Assembly: GCF_020783315.1 (NCBI RefSeq) | Contig: NZ_CP086063.1 | Coordinates: forward strand, 1,972,501-2,036,500 | DNA: 64,000 bases | Direction of reading: 5' to 3' | Source of the DNA: Ferruginibacter lapsinanis | GTDB taxonomy: Bacteria; Bacteroidota; Bacteroidia; Chitinophagales; Chitinophagaceae | Part shown: positions 9,880 to 18,507 of the stretch, piece after piece | Position numbering within the stretch: the stretch's first letter is position 1 | How the letters are laid out: each line of letters opens with the position of its first letter | The notes under the pieces: model-generated | Seen by the model: only the letters and a program-made list of their open reading frames with translations | Told to the model about the DNA's origin: nothing | Database searches by the model: none | Translations under genes and position numbers: made by a program

Positions 9880-11397
9880 TTACTCCAGAGTTATCGGGTA
9901 ATCAAAAATTCCATCAGAACCAGGATAAAAACCACTGATCGTAAGTGTTTTGGAAGTAGCGATTATTTTCTTGAAATCTTCAACATTTTTAACATCTTTA
10001 TCATCTACTTTTAAAATGATAAATCCATCTCTCATACGGGTTTGATCATTTAATGCACCTTCATTTATTTTCTTTACAACTACACCACCAGGTATACCAT
10101 ACTCTTTCGCTTTTTTTGCATCTAAAGTAACAAAATCAGCACCTAATTTAGCCATCGTTCCATCATCTTCTTTAACAATATCATACGTGCCGGCGTTGTT
10201 TTTTAGTGTAACGTTGGTTGTAGTTTCTTTACCACCTCTTTCATATGTCACAGTGATCTTATCGCTTGGTTTATAGCGGCTAACTTGTTCTACCATTTCT
10301 GCACTGGATGAAACTGGAACTCCATTTATTTTTGTAATGAAATCACCTTTTTTAATGCCTGCGCTTTCTGCTGCTCCACCTTTTGATACATCACTGATGA
10401 ATACGCCATTACCTTCCATAACTCCGTTGGCTTTCTTTTGTTCATCAGACAATCCATCCGGACTATATGATACGCCTAAGAATGCTCTTTGAACAGTACC
10501 ATACTTGATCATGTCATCTACTACTTTTTTTACAATATTTACTGGTATTGCATAAGAGTAACCGCTGTAATATCCTGTAGGAGATGCAATAGCAGAGTTG
10601 ATGCCTATCAACTGCCCGTTGGTGTTAATCAATGCACCACCACTATTACCCATATTTACAGCAGCATCTGTTTGTATAAAAGATTCAACTGCAGAATTTG
10701 TTTTTGTGCTTTTGTTCAAACCAAGGCTTCTTGCTTTAGCACTTACTATTCCTGCGGTAACTGTTGTTTCTAAATTTAAAGGATATCCTATCGCTAATAC
10801 CCATTGACCGATTTTTACATCATCAGAGTTGCCGTATAATAAGAATGGCAATCCGCTAGCATCTATTTTGATCACAGCCAGATCATAAGCAGGATCTCTA
10901 CCAATAACCTTTGCTGTGTAAGATTTTTTATTGCTTAATGTAACGGTTAGCTCATCAGCATTTTCCACTACGTGATTATTAGTTACTATATATCCATCAT
11001 CGCTGATGATAACACCAGAACCCGAAGCTCTTTGTTCAGGTATGTAGCTATTACCTCTGCCGCCAAAAAACTGATCAAAAATATCATCATTAAAAAAATC
11101 GCTGAATGGGCTCTTTGGCATTTTAGGTAAATTATTACTTACCTGTTTAGCATTTGTTTTTGTTTTTATATGCACTACTGCCGGCAATGCCGCCTGGGAA
11201 GGTTGCGTAAAATCTGTGGCACCGGGAGGCAGGTTGTTATCAAACATACCAGCATACTTGTAGTTAGACGGAACCATTCCTGCTTGTTGTCCGGCAAAAC
11301 TATTGTTGTGTTGTATAAACTTAGTGTAACCAATCATTACACCCAGCGCTGTAATGGCGCTGATCGCTACAGTAAATAAAATTTGTTTTGTTTTCAT
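9880..11397 (-). CDS. degQ: Do/DegQ-type periplasmic serine protease (HtrA)
   Basis: 505 residues. An N-terminal hydrophobic signal or anchor (5-25), a linker, a trypsin-like domain and two PDZ domains. The triad is visible: H142 in TNNHVVENA, D172 in YDLAVIKID and S252 in MGNSGGAL. PDZ1 covers about 290-390 and PDZ2 about 405-495. It degrades or refolds damaged envelope proteins and is a standard quality-control enzyme. The symbol could equally be degP/htrA/mucD, since sequence alone does not separate them. It ends with its own terminator. Confidence 0.92.
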   Translation of the reverse strand: MKTKQILFTVAISAITALGVMIGYTKFIQHNNSFAGQQAGMVPSNYKYAGMFDNNLPPGATDFTQPSQAALPAVVHIKTKTNAKQVSNNLPKMPKSPFSDFFNDDIFDQFFGGRGNSYIPEQRASGSGVIISDDGYIVTNNHVVENADELTVTLSNKKSYTAKVIGRDPAYDLAVIKIDASGLPFLLYGNSDDVKIGQWVLAIGYPLNLETTVTAGIVSAKARSLGLNKSTKTNSAVESFIQTDAAVNMGNSGGALINTNGQLIGINSAIASPTGYYSGYSYAIPVNIVKKVVDDMIKYGTVQRAFLGVSYSPDGLSDEQKKANGVMEGNGVFISDVSKGGAAESAGIKKGDFITKINGVPVSSSAEMVEQVSRYKPSDKITVTYERGGKETTTNVTLKNNAGTYDIVKEDDGTMAKLGADFVTLDAKKAKEYGIPGGVVVKKINEGALNDQTRMRDGFIILKVDDKDVKNVEDFKKIIATSKTLTISGFYPGSDGIFDYPITLE

Positions 11398-11556
11398 AAT
11401 CTATAACGTTTTCTGAATTTTAAAAATTGAATTCAATTTTTGTGCCTTTCATATACAAAGTAACGAAGGGCTGACAAAATGATATTTACCAACTGACATG
11501 TTTAACAATTAATTAGGAACGATTTCGTAGATGAAAAAACTCAATTCTATTACCTG

Positions 11557-12549
11557 CTATAAAGATAACAAAAATTGAATGGTATCAATGCCATCTGCAT
11601 AATCTGTGAGGGAGGGAGTTTGGGCCATGCCAAAAGGGATATCTATTCCTGCAATGCATTGAATTTCATCATTTTTTTTCAAGGATTCCAAAAGAGTCGT
11701 TTTATCGCTATAAAAACTATAATTCAACTGACTGATGGGAGAAAAAATAGAATCACTTTCTACCAGCAAAGTGGCTTCATTGGTCATATAAAATCGATTG
11801 TTCATGATCTGTATGGCCAGGTTATAGTCGTAATTATTTCTGTATTTATGATGGTCTGCAAAATATTTATAGCGATGAAAAGATTGTAATAACGGAACAA
11901 AATCATATTCCTCCGGTACAAATATCTTTGTCACATTTCGGCAACCTAACCCAAAGAAAATATGAATATCATCAGCCAGTTTTTCAAGCGTTTCCATTGT
12001 TTCGTTACCGGTTAAAATTGCCACTGATGTACGGTTACGACGGATTATACTTGGGTATTTACTAAAATAATATTCAAAATATCTGGCGCTGTTGTTACTT
12101 CCCGTAGCAATATAAGCATCACAGCCCTTTAGCATTTCTGAATATGAGATCAACTTTGCACAATCGCTGTTCAGTTCCGTCATTTTTTCAGTTAAATACG
12201 GCAACAAAACATCATCCTTGCTGGATAGTTTTATCATTTGCCGATGGCCGGAAATAAATACACATAAAAAATCATGAAAACCAACTAATGGAATGTTGCC
12301 TGCCATAACAATGCCTACCTGTTTTTGGGTGATATTGTCATCTAAAAAATAGCGGTTTGCCCATGCCGTTAATTTTTCCGGATCAATAAATTCATTAATA
12401 ATGTTATTTAAAGCAACATCAATGAAATCGGGGGTAAACCAACCATTTTTTATCGAAGCTTTATGTTTAACAGCCTGCCATTCTTCTGTATTTTTTTTTA
12501 GAAGATTTCCTAATGCTGATAATAAATTAATTCTATTTTGTAAATTCAT
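11557..12549 (-). CDS. Acyl-CoA reductase, LuxC family
   Basis: 330 residues matching the LuxC-type acyl-CoA reductase family (PF05893), an aldehyde-dehydrogenase-like fold. Supporting segments are VGIVMAGNIPLVGFHDFL, the nucleotide-site segment IATGSNNSARYFEYYF, and GLGCRNVTKIFVP, which carries the expected catalytic Cys. Such enzymes reduce acyl-CoA or acyl thioesters to aldehydes with NADPH. The gene is divergent from a ferredoxin gene 68 bp away, with interlocked promoters. I recall this pairing from related genomes, which suggests a shared, uncharacterised redox task. No luciferase genes are present, so no bioluminescence is implied. Confidence 0.85.
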   Translation of the reverse strand: MNLQNRINLLSALGNLLKKNTEEWQAVKHKASIKNGWFTPDFIDVALNNIINEFIDPEKLTAWANRYFLDDNITQKQVGIVMAGNIPLVGFHDFLCVFISGHRQMIKLSSKDDVLLPYLTEKMTELNSDCAKLISYSEMLKGCDAYIATGSNNSARYFEYYFSKYPSIIRRNRTSVAILTGNETMETLEKLADDIHIFFGLGCRNVTKIFVPEEYDFVPLLQSFHRYKYFADHHKYRNNYDYNLAIQIMNNRFYMTNEATLLVESDSIFSPISQLNYSFYSDKTTLLESLKKNDEIQCIAGIDIPFGMAQTPSLTDYADGIDTIQFLLSL

Positions 12550-12567
12550 CTGGTAATTATACTTTTG
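12537..12567 (+). promoter_or_regulatory. Bacteroidota promoter of the ferredoxin gene
   Basis: TTTG at 12537-12540, exactly 19 bp, then TACTTTTG at 12560-12567. This is a full match to the TTTG/TAnnTTTG consensus of the primary Bacteroidota sigma factor. The -33 element lies inside the coding start of the divergent reductase gene. Expected transcript start is near 12574, giving a leader of about 44 nt. Confidence 0.7.
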
Positions 12568-12572
12568 GGTTG

Positions 12573-12580
12573 CAAATGTA
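12573..12580 (-). promoter_or_regulatory. -7 element of the acyl-CoA reductase promoter
   Basis: The minus strand reads TACATTTG (TAnnTTTG). Expected transcription start near 12566, about 16 nt before the ATG at 12549. No clear -33 element 19 bp upstream. It faces the ferredoxin promoter so that the two -7 boxes are separated by 5 bp. Confidence 0.5.
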
Positions 12581-12617
12581 TTTTATTTAACCCTTTATTT
12601 ATAAAAAACTCAAAACA

Positions 12618-12965
12618 ATGGCTATTAAGATTACCGACGAATGTATTAATTGCGGTGCTTGCGAACCAGAATGTCCTAACAATGCAATTTATGAAGGTGG
12701 TGTAGAATGGGCAATATCTGACGGAACAACTGTAAAAGGATCATTTACTTTATTGGATGGCACTCAGGTAGATGCCGACCAACGTAACGCACCTTTAAGT
12801 GTGGATACTTATTATATTACTCCTAATAAATGTACGGAGTGTCAAGGATTTCATGAAGAACCACAATGTGCGGCAGTTTGTCCGGTTGATTGTTGTGTTC
12901 CTGATGAAATGTATGAAGAAACAGTGGAAGTACTCATGGCAAAAAAAGACAGCTTACACGTTTAA
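12618..12965 (+). CDS. 2x[4Fe-4S] ferredoxin
   Basis: 115 residues with two cluster-binding motifs: [13 protein letters not shown] at about 12-24, and CTECQGF followed by [10 protein letters not shown] further on. About 45 residues, lacking cysteines, separate the two halves; this is typical of the long YfhL/Bacteroidota dicluster ferredoxins. It acts as a small cytoplasmic electron carrier. Divergent from the LuxC-like acyl-CoA reductase, followed by its own terminator, and served by a consensus promoter, so probably well expressed. Confidence 0.92.
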   Translation: MAIKITDECINCGACEPECPNNAIYEGGVEWAISDGTTVKGSFTLLDGTQVDADQRNAPLSVDTYYITPNKCTECQGFHEEPQCAAVCPVDCCVPDEMYEETVEVLMAKKDSLHV

Positions 12966-13022
12966 GATTTTATACAGACCGGAAGGTCTTACTACAGGCA
13001 GGTGATATTTCCTGCAACAAGG

Positions 13023-13056
13023 GCGAGGGTATTGAAAAATACTTTCGCTTTTTTGT
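13023..13056 (+). terminator. Terminator after the ferredoxin gene
   Basis: An 11-bp stem (GCGAGGGTATT with AATACTTTCGC, two G-U pairs) with a short loop, followed by a run of T. Starts about 58 bp after the stop codon. Confidence 0.8.
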
Positions 13057-13093
13057 ATACTCTCATCTCATTTTTTTTTACTAAATTAACTGC

Positions 13094-13558
13094 ATGAAAA
13101 ATTTATCACTATTGCTTATTATTTCAATTTCTTTATTGTCTTGTTTTAAGAAGAAGCCTAAAGAAGATATGGTGGATATTAAGATGAGTATGATGGATGC
13201 TGACAGAGAGTTTTCAAAAATGAGTGAGTTAAAAGGAATGAAGGCAGCTTTTATGGAATATATTGATAGCAATGGCGTTTTGTTAAGACCCAATTCAAAG
13301 CCTATCATCGGTGGAGAGGCTATATTTTACATTAGCCAGGGAGAAGATTCTTCATATACAATGACATGGGATCCTAAAGGGGGGAGTGTAGCTCAATCGG
13401 GTGATCTTGGCTATACCTATGGGATATATTCCATTAAACCCAAAAAATCTGAAACGGTACAATATGGTACTTATGTAAGTATTTGGAAAAGACAGCCGGA
13501 TGGTAAATGGAAATTTGCTTTAGATACAGGTAACGAGGGAATTGATATAGCAGAATAA
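13094..13558 (+). CDS. Lipoprotein with NTF2/SnoaL-like (DUF4440-type) domain
   Basis: 154 residues. The signal peptide ends in a lipobox (SLLSC) near residue 17, so it is probably a lipid-anchored envelope protein. The mature part follows the DUF4440/SnoaL pattern: DADREFSKMS at the start, a middle IGGEAI, and a C-terminal YGTYVSIWKRQPDGKWKF typical of the NTF2-like cone fold. Members are often small ligand-binding or enzyme-like domains with no fixed function. Stands alone between the ferredoxin and ddl. Confidence 0.75.
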   Translation: MKNLSLLLIISISLLSCFKKKPKEDMVDIKMSMMDADREFSKMSELKGMKAAFMEYIDSNGVLLRPNSKPIIGGEAIFYISQGEDSSYTMTWDPKGGSVAQSGDLGYTYGIYSIKPKKSETVQYGTYVSIWKRQPDGKWKFALDTGNEGIDIAE

Positions 13559-13661
13559 AACGTGGTCAAACTGTTAAATTTTATAAACAACTGTAACTAA
13601 TAAGCATACATTAAAAACTAAAACTAATTTCGTTTCTTTGCTAAATAACTTATTGATATAG

Positions 13662-14645
13662 ATGAAGAAAAAAATTGCACTGGTTACAGGCGGTTATTCC
13701 GGAGAAGCGGTAATATCTTATAAAAGTGCCATCACCATTGAAAACAACATAGATACCCAAAAATGGGATTGTTATAAAATAGACATTCGTACTGATGGAT
13801 GGTTTTATATCCCTGCCGAAGGCGAACATATAGCTGTTGATAAAAATGACTTTTCTATTATTGTAAATGGGAAAAAGATCATTTTTGATGCGGTATTAAT
13901 AGGGCTTCACGGGACACCTGGTGAAGATGGTAAATTACAAGGCTATTTCGATTGTTTAAAAATACCCTACACTTCTTGCGATGCGGCAACTTCAGCATTA
14001 ACATTTAATAAACGATACACTGTAGCAGTGGCCGCTTTTGGAGGCATGCATGTGGCAAAATCTTTGCACTTGTTTAAAGACGACACTTCAATAACAAGCA
14101 GCGATATTTTAAAGGAATTAAAATTGCCTGTGTTTGTAAAACCTAATAATGGAGGCAGCAGTATTGGTATGAGTAAAGTAAATGAAGCAAATGATCTGCA
14201 GGCAGCATTGGAAAAAGCATTTAAAGAAGATGACCAGGTTTTGGTAGAAGAATTTATTAAAGGAAGAGAATTCACGATCGGTGTTTTTAAAACTAAAGGC
14301 AAGATCATCCCACTACCCATAACTGAAGTGATATCTAAAAATGACTTCTTTGATTTTAATGCAAAATATGAAGGAGCTAGCACAGAAGTTACGCCTGCTG
14401 CAATTGATCCGTCAATGGCTGATAAAATAAGTAATGCCGCAAAAAAAGCCTATAGTATTTTTAATTGTAATGGCATTGTACGAATCGATTTTATTTATGA
14501 TGAGCAGAGTGGCAATCCTTATATGTTAGAAATAAATACTGTACCCGGTCAAAGTGAGGCAAGTATTGTACCTCAGCAGGTAAAAGCAATGAACTGGACA
14601 TTGAAAGATTTTTATTCAGCTTTAATTGAAGAATGTTTTAACTGA
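13662..14645 (+). CDS. ddl: D-alanine--D-alanine ligase
   Basis: 327 residues, normal length for Ddl. An N-terminal Rossmann-like segment (KKIALVTGGYSGEAVISYKSA) and HGTPGEDGKLQG precede the ATP-grasp domain with FVKPNNGGSSIGMSKV, VEEFIKGREFTIGV and the metal-binding LEINTVPGQSE. It makes D-Ala-D-Ala for peptidoglycan precursors in the cytoplasm. A PASTA-domain gene follows after 5 bp and a rhodanese gene after that, so these three probably form one transcript. Confidence 0.95.
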   Translation: MKKKIALVTGGYSGEAVISYKSAITIENNIDTQKWDCYKIDIRTDGWFYIPAEGEHIAVDKNDFSIIVNGKKIIFDAVLIGLHGTPGEDGKLQGYFDCLKIPYTSCDAATSALTFNKRYTVAVAAFGGMHVAKSLHLFKDDTSITSSDILKELKLPVFVKPNNGGSSIGMSKVNEANDLQAALEKAFKEDDQVLVEEFIKGREFTIGVFKTKGKIIPLPITEVISKNDFFDFNAKYEGASTEVTPAAIDPSMADKISNAAKKAYSIFNCNGIVRIDFIYDEQSGNPYMLEINTVPGQSEASIVPQQVKAMNWTLKDFYSALIEECFN

Positions 14646-14650
14646 TCAAT

Positions 14651-15451
14651 ATGTTTAAATTTATCACCGATAAGCCGCTTTGGGTAAACTTTGTAGCCGC
14701 TGTTGTACTATTGTTTACGTTGGTATTTGTATTACTGCAAATGCTAAGTTGGATAACCAAGCATGGAGAGTATTTAACAGTACCTTCTTTGGTAGGGAAA
14801 GACACACACCAGGCAATAGAATTATTGGAAAGCAAAGGCTTTGATGTAGTGATACAAGATTCTGTGTATACTGATACAGTAAAACGTGGTACTGTTATCA
14901 AGCAGTTACCTGATGGGGGCTCTACCGTGAAAGTAAATCGTAGTGTTTTTCTTACTATCAATCGTTATGTGCCGCCAATGATTGAAATGCCAAAATTGGA
15001 AGGGCTAAGCTTACGTTTTGCTTTAGACCTGCTTCGTCGCAATCATTTGGAGTTGAGAGATACCATTTATAAACCGGATTTTATGATGGGGTCCGTTTTG
15101 GAACAGCAATATAACGGGCAAAGAATTTCTCCGGGACAAAAGTTGCAATGGGGTAGTGCTATTACTCTGATCATTGGCGGAGGATTACAAGATGCTGAAA
15201 TACTTGTACCTGATCTGGTTGGGATGAGATTTGCTGAAGCGAAAGCGGCGCTTGATTCTACTGGTATAAGCATAGGAGCAATTATTTCTGAAACAGATAT
15301 TAAAGACACTGCTTCTGCTTTTATTTATAAACAAAATCCTGAAAGATTTAATGAAGAAAAGCAACCAATGTATATTCACTCCGGGCAGGTAATGGATATT
15401 TGGATATCGCCTGTGATGATATACCTCAAGGATACTTTAAACAACCAATAA
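14651..15451 (+). CDS. Membrane-anchored PASTA-domain protein
   Basis: 266 residues: a short cytoplasmic end, one TM segment (about 13-36), then three tandem PASTA repeats. They begin near LTVPSLVGKDTHQAIELLESKGF, MIEMPKLEGLSLRFALDLLRR and ILVPDLVGMRFAEAKAALDSTG. There is no kinase or transpeptidase domain. PASTA repeats bind muropeptides or act as spacers in cell-wall proteins. Its position 5 bp after ddl fits a peptidoglycan-related role, which is inferred. Confidence 0.88.
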   Translation: MFKFITDKPLWVNFVAAVVLLFTLVFVLLQMLSWITKHGEYLTVPSLVGKDTHQAIELLESKGFDVVIQDSVYTDTVKRGTVIKQLPDGGSTVKVNRSVFLTINRYVPPMIEMPKLEGLSLRFALDLLRRNHLELRDTIYKPDFMMGSVLEQQYNGQRISPGQKLQWGSAITLIIGGGLQDAEILVPDLVGMRFAEAKAALDSTGISIGAIISETDIKDTASAFIYKQNPERFNEEKQPMYIHSGQVMDIWISPVMIYLKDTLNNQ

Positions 15452-15481
15452 GATATTAATACATTTAAAAAATACTATAAC

Positions 15482-15790
15482 ATGAATACCATAACCGTTG
15501 AAGAAGTAAAAGCAAGATTAGATGCAGGCGAAAAACTACATATCATAGATGTAAGAGAGCCTCACGAAAATGCTGAATTTAATATAGGGGGGCCACTTAT
15601 TCCATTGGGCAAGATACAGGCAATGCAAATTGATGAGCTGGAAGAACTGAAAGACCAGGAATTGATCATTTATTGCAGAAGTGGTAATCGTAGCGGACAG
15701 GCTTGCATGATTTTAGATGCAGCAGGTTTTAAAAACACAAAAAATCTGGTAGGAGGGATGTTAGACTGGAGAGCAAAATTTAATGTCTAG
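15482..15790 (+). CDS. Single-domain rhodanese-like sulfurtransferase
   Basis: 102 residues, one rhodanese domain. It contains HIIDVREPHENAEFNIGG and the active-site loop YCRSGNRSGQA, whose Cys would carry a persulfide. No signal peptide, so cytoplasmic. Follows the PASTA gene by 30 bp. The physiological sulfur acceptor is unknown. Confidence 0.9.
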   Translation: MNTITVEEVKARLDAGEKLHIIDVREPHENAEFNIGGPLIPLGKIQAMQIDELEELKDQELIIYCRSGNRSGQACMILDAAGFKNTKNLVGGMLDWRAKFNV

Positions 15791-15821
15791 GATATATAGA
15801 ATAAACCACATTGATGAACAT

Positions 15822-15865
15822 AAAAAAGTTCCATTTCGACTAGCGAAACGGAACTTTTTATTTTT
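15822..15865. terminator. Bidirectional terminator between rhodanese and TonB receptor genes
   Basis: Long hairpin: AAAAAGTTCC and GGAACTTTTT arms extended inward by TTTCG/CGAAA with one A-C mismatch, 5-nt loop. A run on the left and T run on the right allow termination of both convergent genes. Confidence 0.85.
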
Positions 15866-15874
15866 GGTAGACGG

Positions 15875-18025
15875 TTACAATTTAACATTCAATGATATCA
15901 TTGCATTAAATCGTGCCATAGGATAATAAAAGTTTTCAGTAGTTAACCCGCCGTATACATAACTAAATGTATATCCGGTTGATTCATATTTTTTTGCAAA
16001 AATATTATTGAGTTTTAAACTGATATTAGTTTCTTTAAAAAGCTTATTGTGTAAAGTGTAAGCTAGTCTTACATCCTGCAGATAATAAGAATCAAGGCTC
16101 CTGCTTTTGTTAGAAGTGTTGTCCATGTATTGGCTGCTTACATATTTTCCAAGAAGACTGATTTCTCCATTTTTTACAGGAATAATATTAAGACTGTAAT
16201 TACCGATTGCAGCAGGAGAGAAAGATATATCTGTTTTTTTATAAAAATTAGTTACATATCCACCATTGTCATAATCATCTATCAACTCCGTGAAGTTTTT
16301 GATCTTATTTTCGCTTAAAGAAAGATTGGCCGTAGCATTTAACCATTTATTGAAAACATATGCTCCTTCCAGCTCTACACCCAGTCTGTAACTTTTAGGG
16401 ATATTTATTCTTGTATAAGCCCCTACATCATTAATATTTCCAACTAATACCAATTGGTCCTTATATCGCATGTAGTAAACTGTTGCACCAAAACTGTAAT
16501 TTGTTTTTCTTTTTTCAGCGCCTAATTCAAAATCGTGTAGCTTTTCGGGAACAGGCTTTTTGGCTGTATTGATCTCGTAGTCATCTCTGTTAGGTTCTTT
16601 ATTTGCGTTGGCATATGATAAAAATACCTGCCAGTTATTAGCATTATAGGTAATACCAGCTTTAGGATTAAAAAAGTTGTAATTGCTTTTAACTATTAAA
16701 GCCGGATTTTTTCTAAAACCATTAATGGTGTAATCTACATTTCTGTATTGCACATCTACAAAAGTTTGCCAATGCTGGTTAAGCGTTTGTGTCCATTTTG
16801 TATACAAAGAAAAATCTTTTTTAGTTGCAGTTAAATCGTACCAGTGATAATTAGGTGTAACCGGAACCTGTGCCCAGATAACTTCTCCAAAATGTTTTGC
16901 GTCATTTTGGTTGTATCCGCCACCAATCGTTAACTGTGTGTTTTTCTTTTCATGTTGCACAGAAAAAATAGTTCCATATTGCTTATTGTTTGGCCAAAGC
17001 CTTCTAATAAGATCTGTAGAAGAGATAGTTGTATTACCAACGGTATAATCAGACAAACCATAATCAGCTAACGCTTCGCCGGCTTTATATTCTTCCCAAT
17101 ATCCGCTTCCGTTAACTAAAAAAACAGCCGTACTCAGTTTTAAACTATTGCATATTTTTTGATTGTAAAAGAACTGGTAATGTGTTTGTGTATAATTATC
17201 TGTTTGATTGTTGTAAGGTTCTCCGGGCTTGTCTGTTCCGCTGCTATTATATGTTCGGTTTGTATTTAATAAATATTCCGGTACCCCGTTCCATGCCTGG
17301 TAGGTTTTTTCTTTGCCTGAAAAAATATTCAATCTAAATGATTTGTTAGCATCAACATAAGCAGTGCTTGTGTAAAATGATTTCAGATCACTTTTAGCTC
17401 TGTCAATATATCCGTCGCTGCTTACTTTGCTGAGCCTGGCATCAAAAGTGAAATGTTTATCTAATATACCTGTACCAAATTTGATTGTATTTTTCCATGT
17501 ATTAAATGAGCCATAACTATTGTTAGACTCAGTGTAGTTTTTTTCAATGATCTCATTGGTAGAAATATTTACCGAACCTCCAAAAGCACCAGCTCCATTG
17601 GATGAAGTTCCTACACCTCTTTGAATTTGTATATTACTGGCAGAAGAAACAAAATCAGGCATATCAACAAAATAACTGATTTGGCTTTCGGGGTCATTGT
17701 AAGGAATGCCGTTCAATGTTATATTGATACGGGTGGCGTCAGATCCTCTAACCCTGAAATTTGTATATCCAACACCATTTCCTGCATCAGAGTTGACTAC
17801 AACTGATGGGGTTTGGTTAAGAATAAAAGGAAGGTCCTGGCCAATGTTATTCTTTTCAATTTCTTTTTTGGAAAGATTGGTTTTTGCAAAGGGGGCCTTT
17901 TCTGTTGCCCTGACAGCTGATACTTCAATAGGTTGTAAAAAGGTAGTGTCGCCGAGCTTCTCCTGCGCCTTGGCCAAAATAATGGAGAATGAGCACAATA
18001 CTGTACTGATAAATACTTTTTTCAT
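15875..18025 (-). CDS. TonB-dependent outer-membrane receptor under TPP riboswitch control
   Basis: The Met at 18025 (MKKVFIST) gives a good signal peptide ending at LAKAQE. The longer frame to 18136 reads into the riboswitch and should be rejected. The 716-residue product has a plug domain after a short linker (IEVSAVRATEKAP, then PSVVVNSDAGNG...NFRVRGSDATRINITLNGIPYNDPES) and a 22-strand-type barrel ending in an aromatic/Leu strand. Because a TPP riboswitch precedes it, the substrate is most likely thiamin, a thiamin phosphate or a thiamin precursor; thiamin-regulated receptors are known in Bacteroidota. No inner-membrane thiamin transporter or biosynthetic gene is adjacent. Confidence 0.92.
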   Translation of the reverse strand: MKKVFISTVLCSFSIILAKAQEKLGDTTFLQPIEVSAVRATEKAPFAKTNLSKKEIEKNNIGQDLPFILNQTPSVVVNSDAGNGVGYTNFRVRGSDATRINITLNGIPYNDPESQISYFVDMPDFVSSASNIQIQRGVGTSSNGAGAFGGSVNISTNEIIEKNYTESNNSYGSFNTWKNTIKFGTGILDKHFTFDARLSKVSSDGYIDRAKSDLKSFYTSTAYVDANKSFRLNIFSGKEKTYQAWNGVPEYLLNTNRTYNSSGTDKPGEPYNNQTDNYTQTHYQFFYNQKICNSLKLSTAVFLVNGSGYWEEYKAGEALADYGLSDYTVGNTTISSTDLIRRLWPNNKQYGTIFSVQHEKKNTQLTIGGGYNQNDAKHFGEVIWAQVPVTPNYHWYDLTATKKDFSLYTKWTQTLNQHWQTFVDVQYRNVDYTINGFRKNPALIVKSNYNFFNPKAGITYNANNWQVFLSYANANKEPNRDDYEINTAKKPVPEKLHDFELGAEKRKTNYSFGATVYYMRYKDQLVLVGNINDVGAYTRINIPKSYRLGVELEGAYVFNKWLNATANLSLSENKIKNFTELIDDYDNGGYVTNFYKKTDISFSPAAIGNYSLNIIPVKNGEISLLGKYVSSQYMDNTSNKSRSLDSYYLQDVRLAYTLHNKLFKETNISLKLNNIFAKKYESTGYTFSYVYGGLTTENFYYPMARFNAMISLNVKL

Positions 18026-18074
18026 TAAAACGAGATTTGTGCTGAACATCCGGATTATGATCCGATGTAAAAGA

Positions 18075-18160
18075 AAGGTATCTCCCTTCGCAGGTATTAT
18101 CCTGAGCAGGTTATACGGGTTTAATCTCAGCCTCATTCAAGAAGCACCCCGGAAATTCAG
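18075..18160 (-). promoter_or_regulatory. TPP (thiamin pyrophosphate) riboswitch
   Basis: On the minus strand the conserved THI-box elements occur in order: GGGGTGC, then AGGCTGAGA, ACCC, AACCTG, GGATAATACCTGCG and AAGGGAGA. All consensus blocks of the TPP aptamer are present. The core spans 18081-18150 and lies about 56 nt upstream of the receptor start codon at 18025. It senses thiamin pyrophosphate and should shut off receptor synthesis when thiamin is plentiful. No obvious intrinsic terminator follows, so control is probably at translation start. Confidence 0.95.
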
Positions 18161-18184
18161 TCGGTTATAAAAACATTTGCAAAA

Positions 18185-18192
18185 CAAAGGTA
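18185..18192 (-). promoter_or_regulatory. -7 promoter element upstream of the TPP riboswitch
   Basis: The minus strand reads TACCTTTG, a perfect TAnnTTTG box, positioned so that transcription would begin near 18178, just ahead of the aptamer. No good -33 TTTG is seen at the right distance. Confidence 0.5.
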
Positions 18193-18507
18193 TAGTAGTT
18201 TTTGAGTTAGTGGTAATTTTTTCTACGATATCGTTATCATTCTATCAATACAAATAAAATTATAATATATAAATAATTAATAAACAATAAAAATAAAAAT
18301 AATTCACTTTTTCTTTCATTATGTAGAAAATAAAAAATATTTTTACATCACACAAGAGTCTAGCTTAATCCTCAAGACGAAATTTCCCTTAAAAAAATTT
18401 CGTTCATATCCTCTCCCGAGCAAACAATCCATTTGTTTGAAAAGCCGCCGTAATTAATTTCCCTTTATTCTGTAGAAGAGCCGTTAACCTTATTAAACAT
18501 TTTAATT
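18193..18507. other. AT-rich divergent intergenic region, no gene seen
   Basis: About 315 bp, extremely A/T-rich in 18240-18350. It separates the riboswitch/receptor from the T9SS protein gene. An imperfect inverted repeat (GAAATTTCCCTT then AAAAAAATTTCG, about 18380-18403) is visible. No open reading frame of useful length. Confidence 0.4.

Noticed and set aside
11557..12549. Bioluminescence (lux) locus from the LuxC-like gene
   Set aside because: No luxAB, luxD or luxE; LuxC-family reductases are widespread without light production.
15875..18136. Longer TonB receptor start at 18136
   Set aside because: The added 37 residues are encoded by the TPP riboswitch and precede a normal signal peptide starting at 18025.
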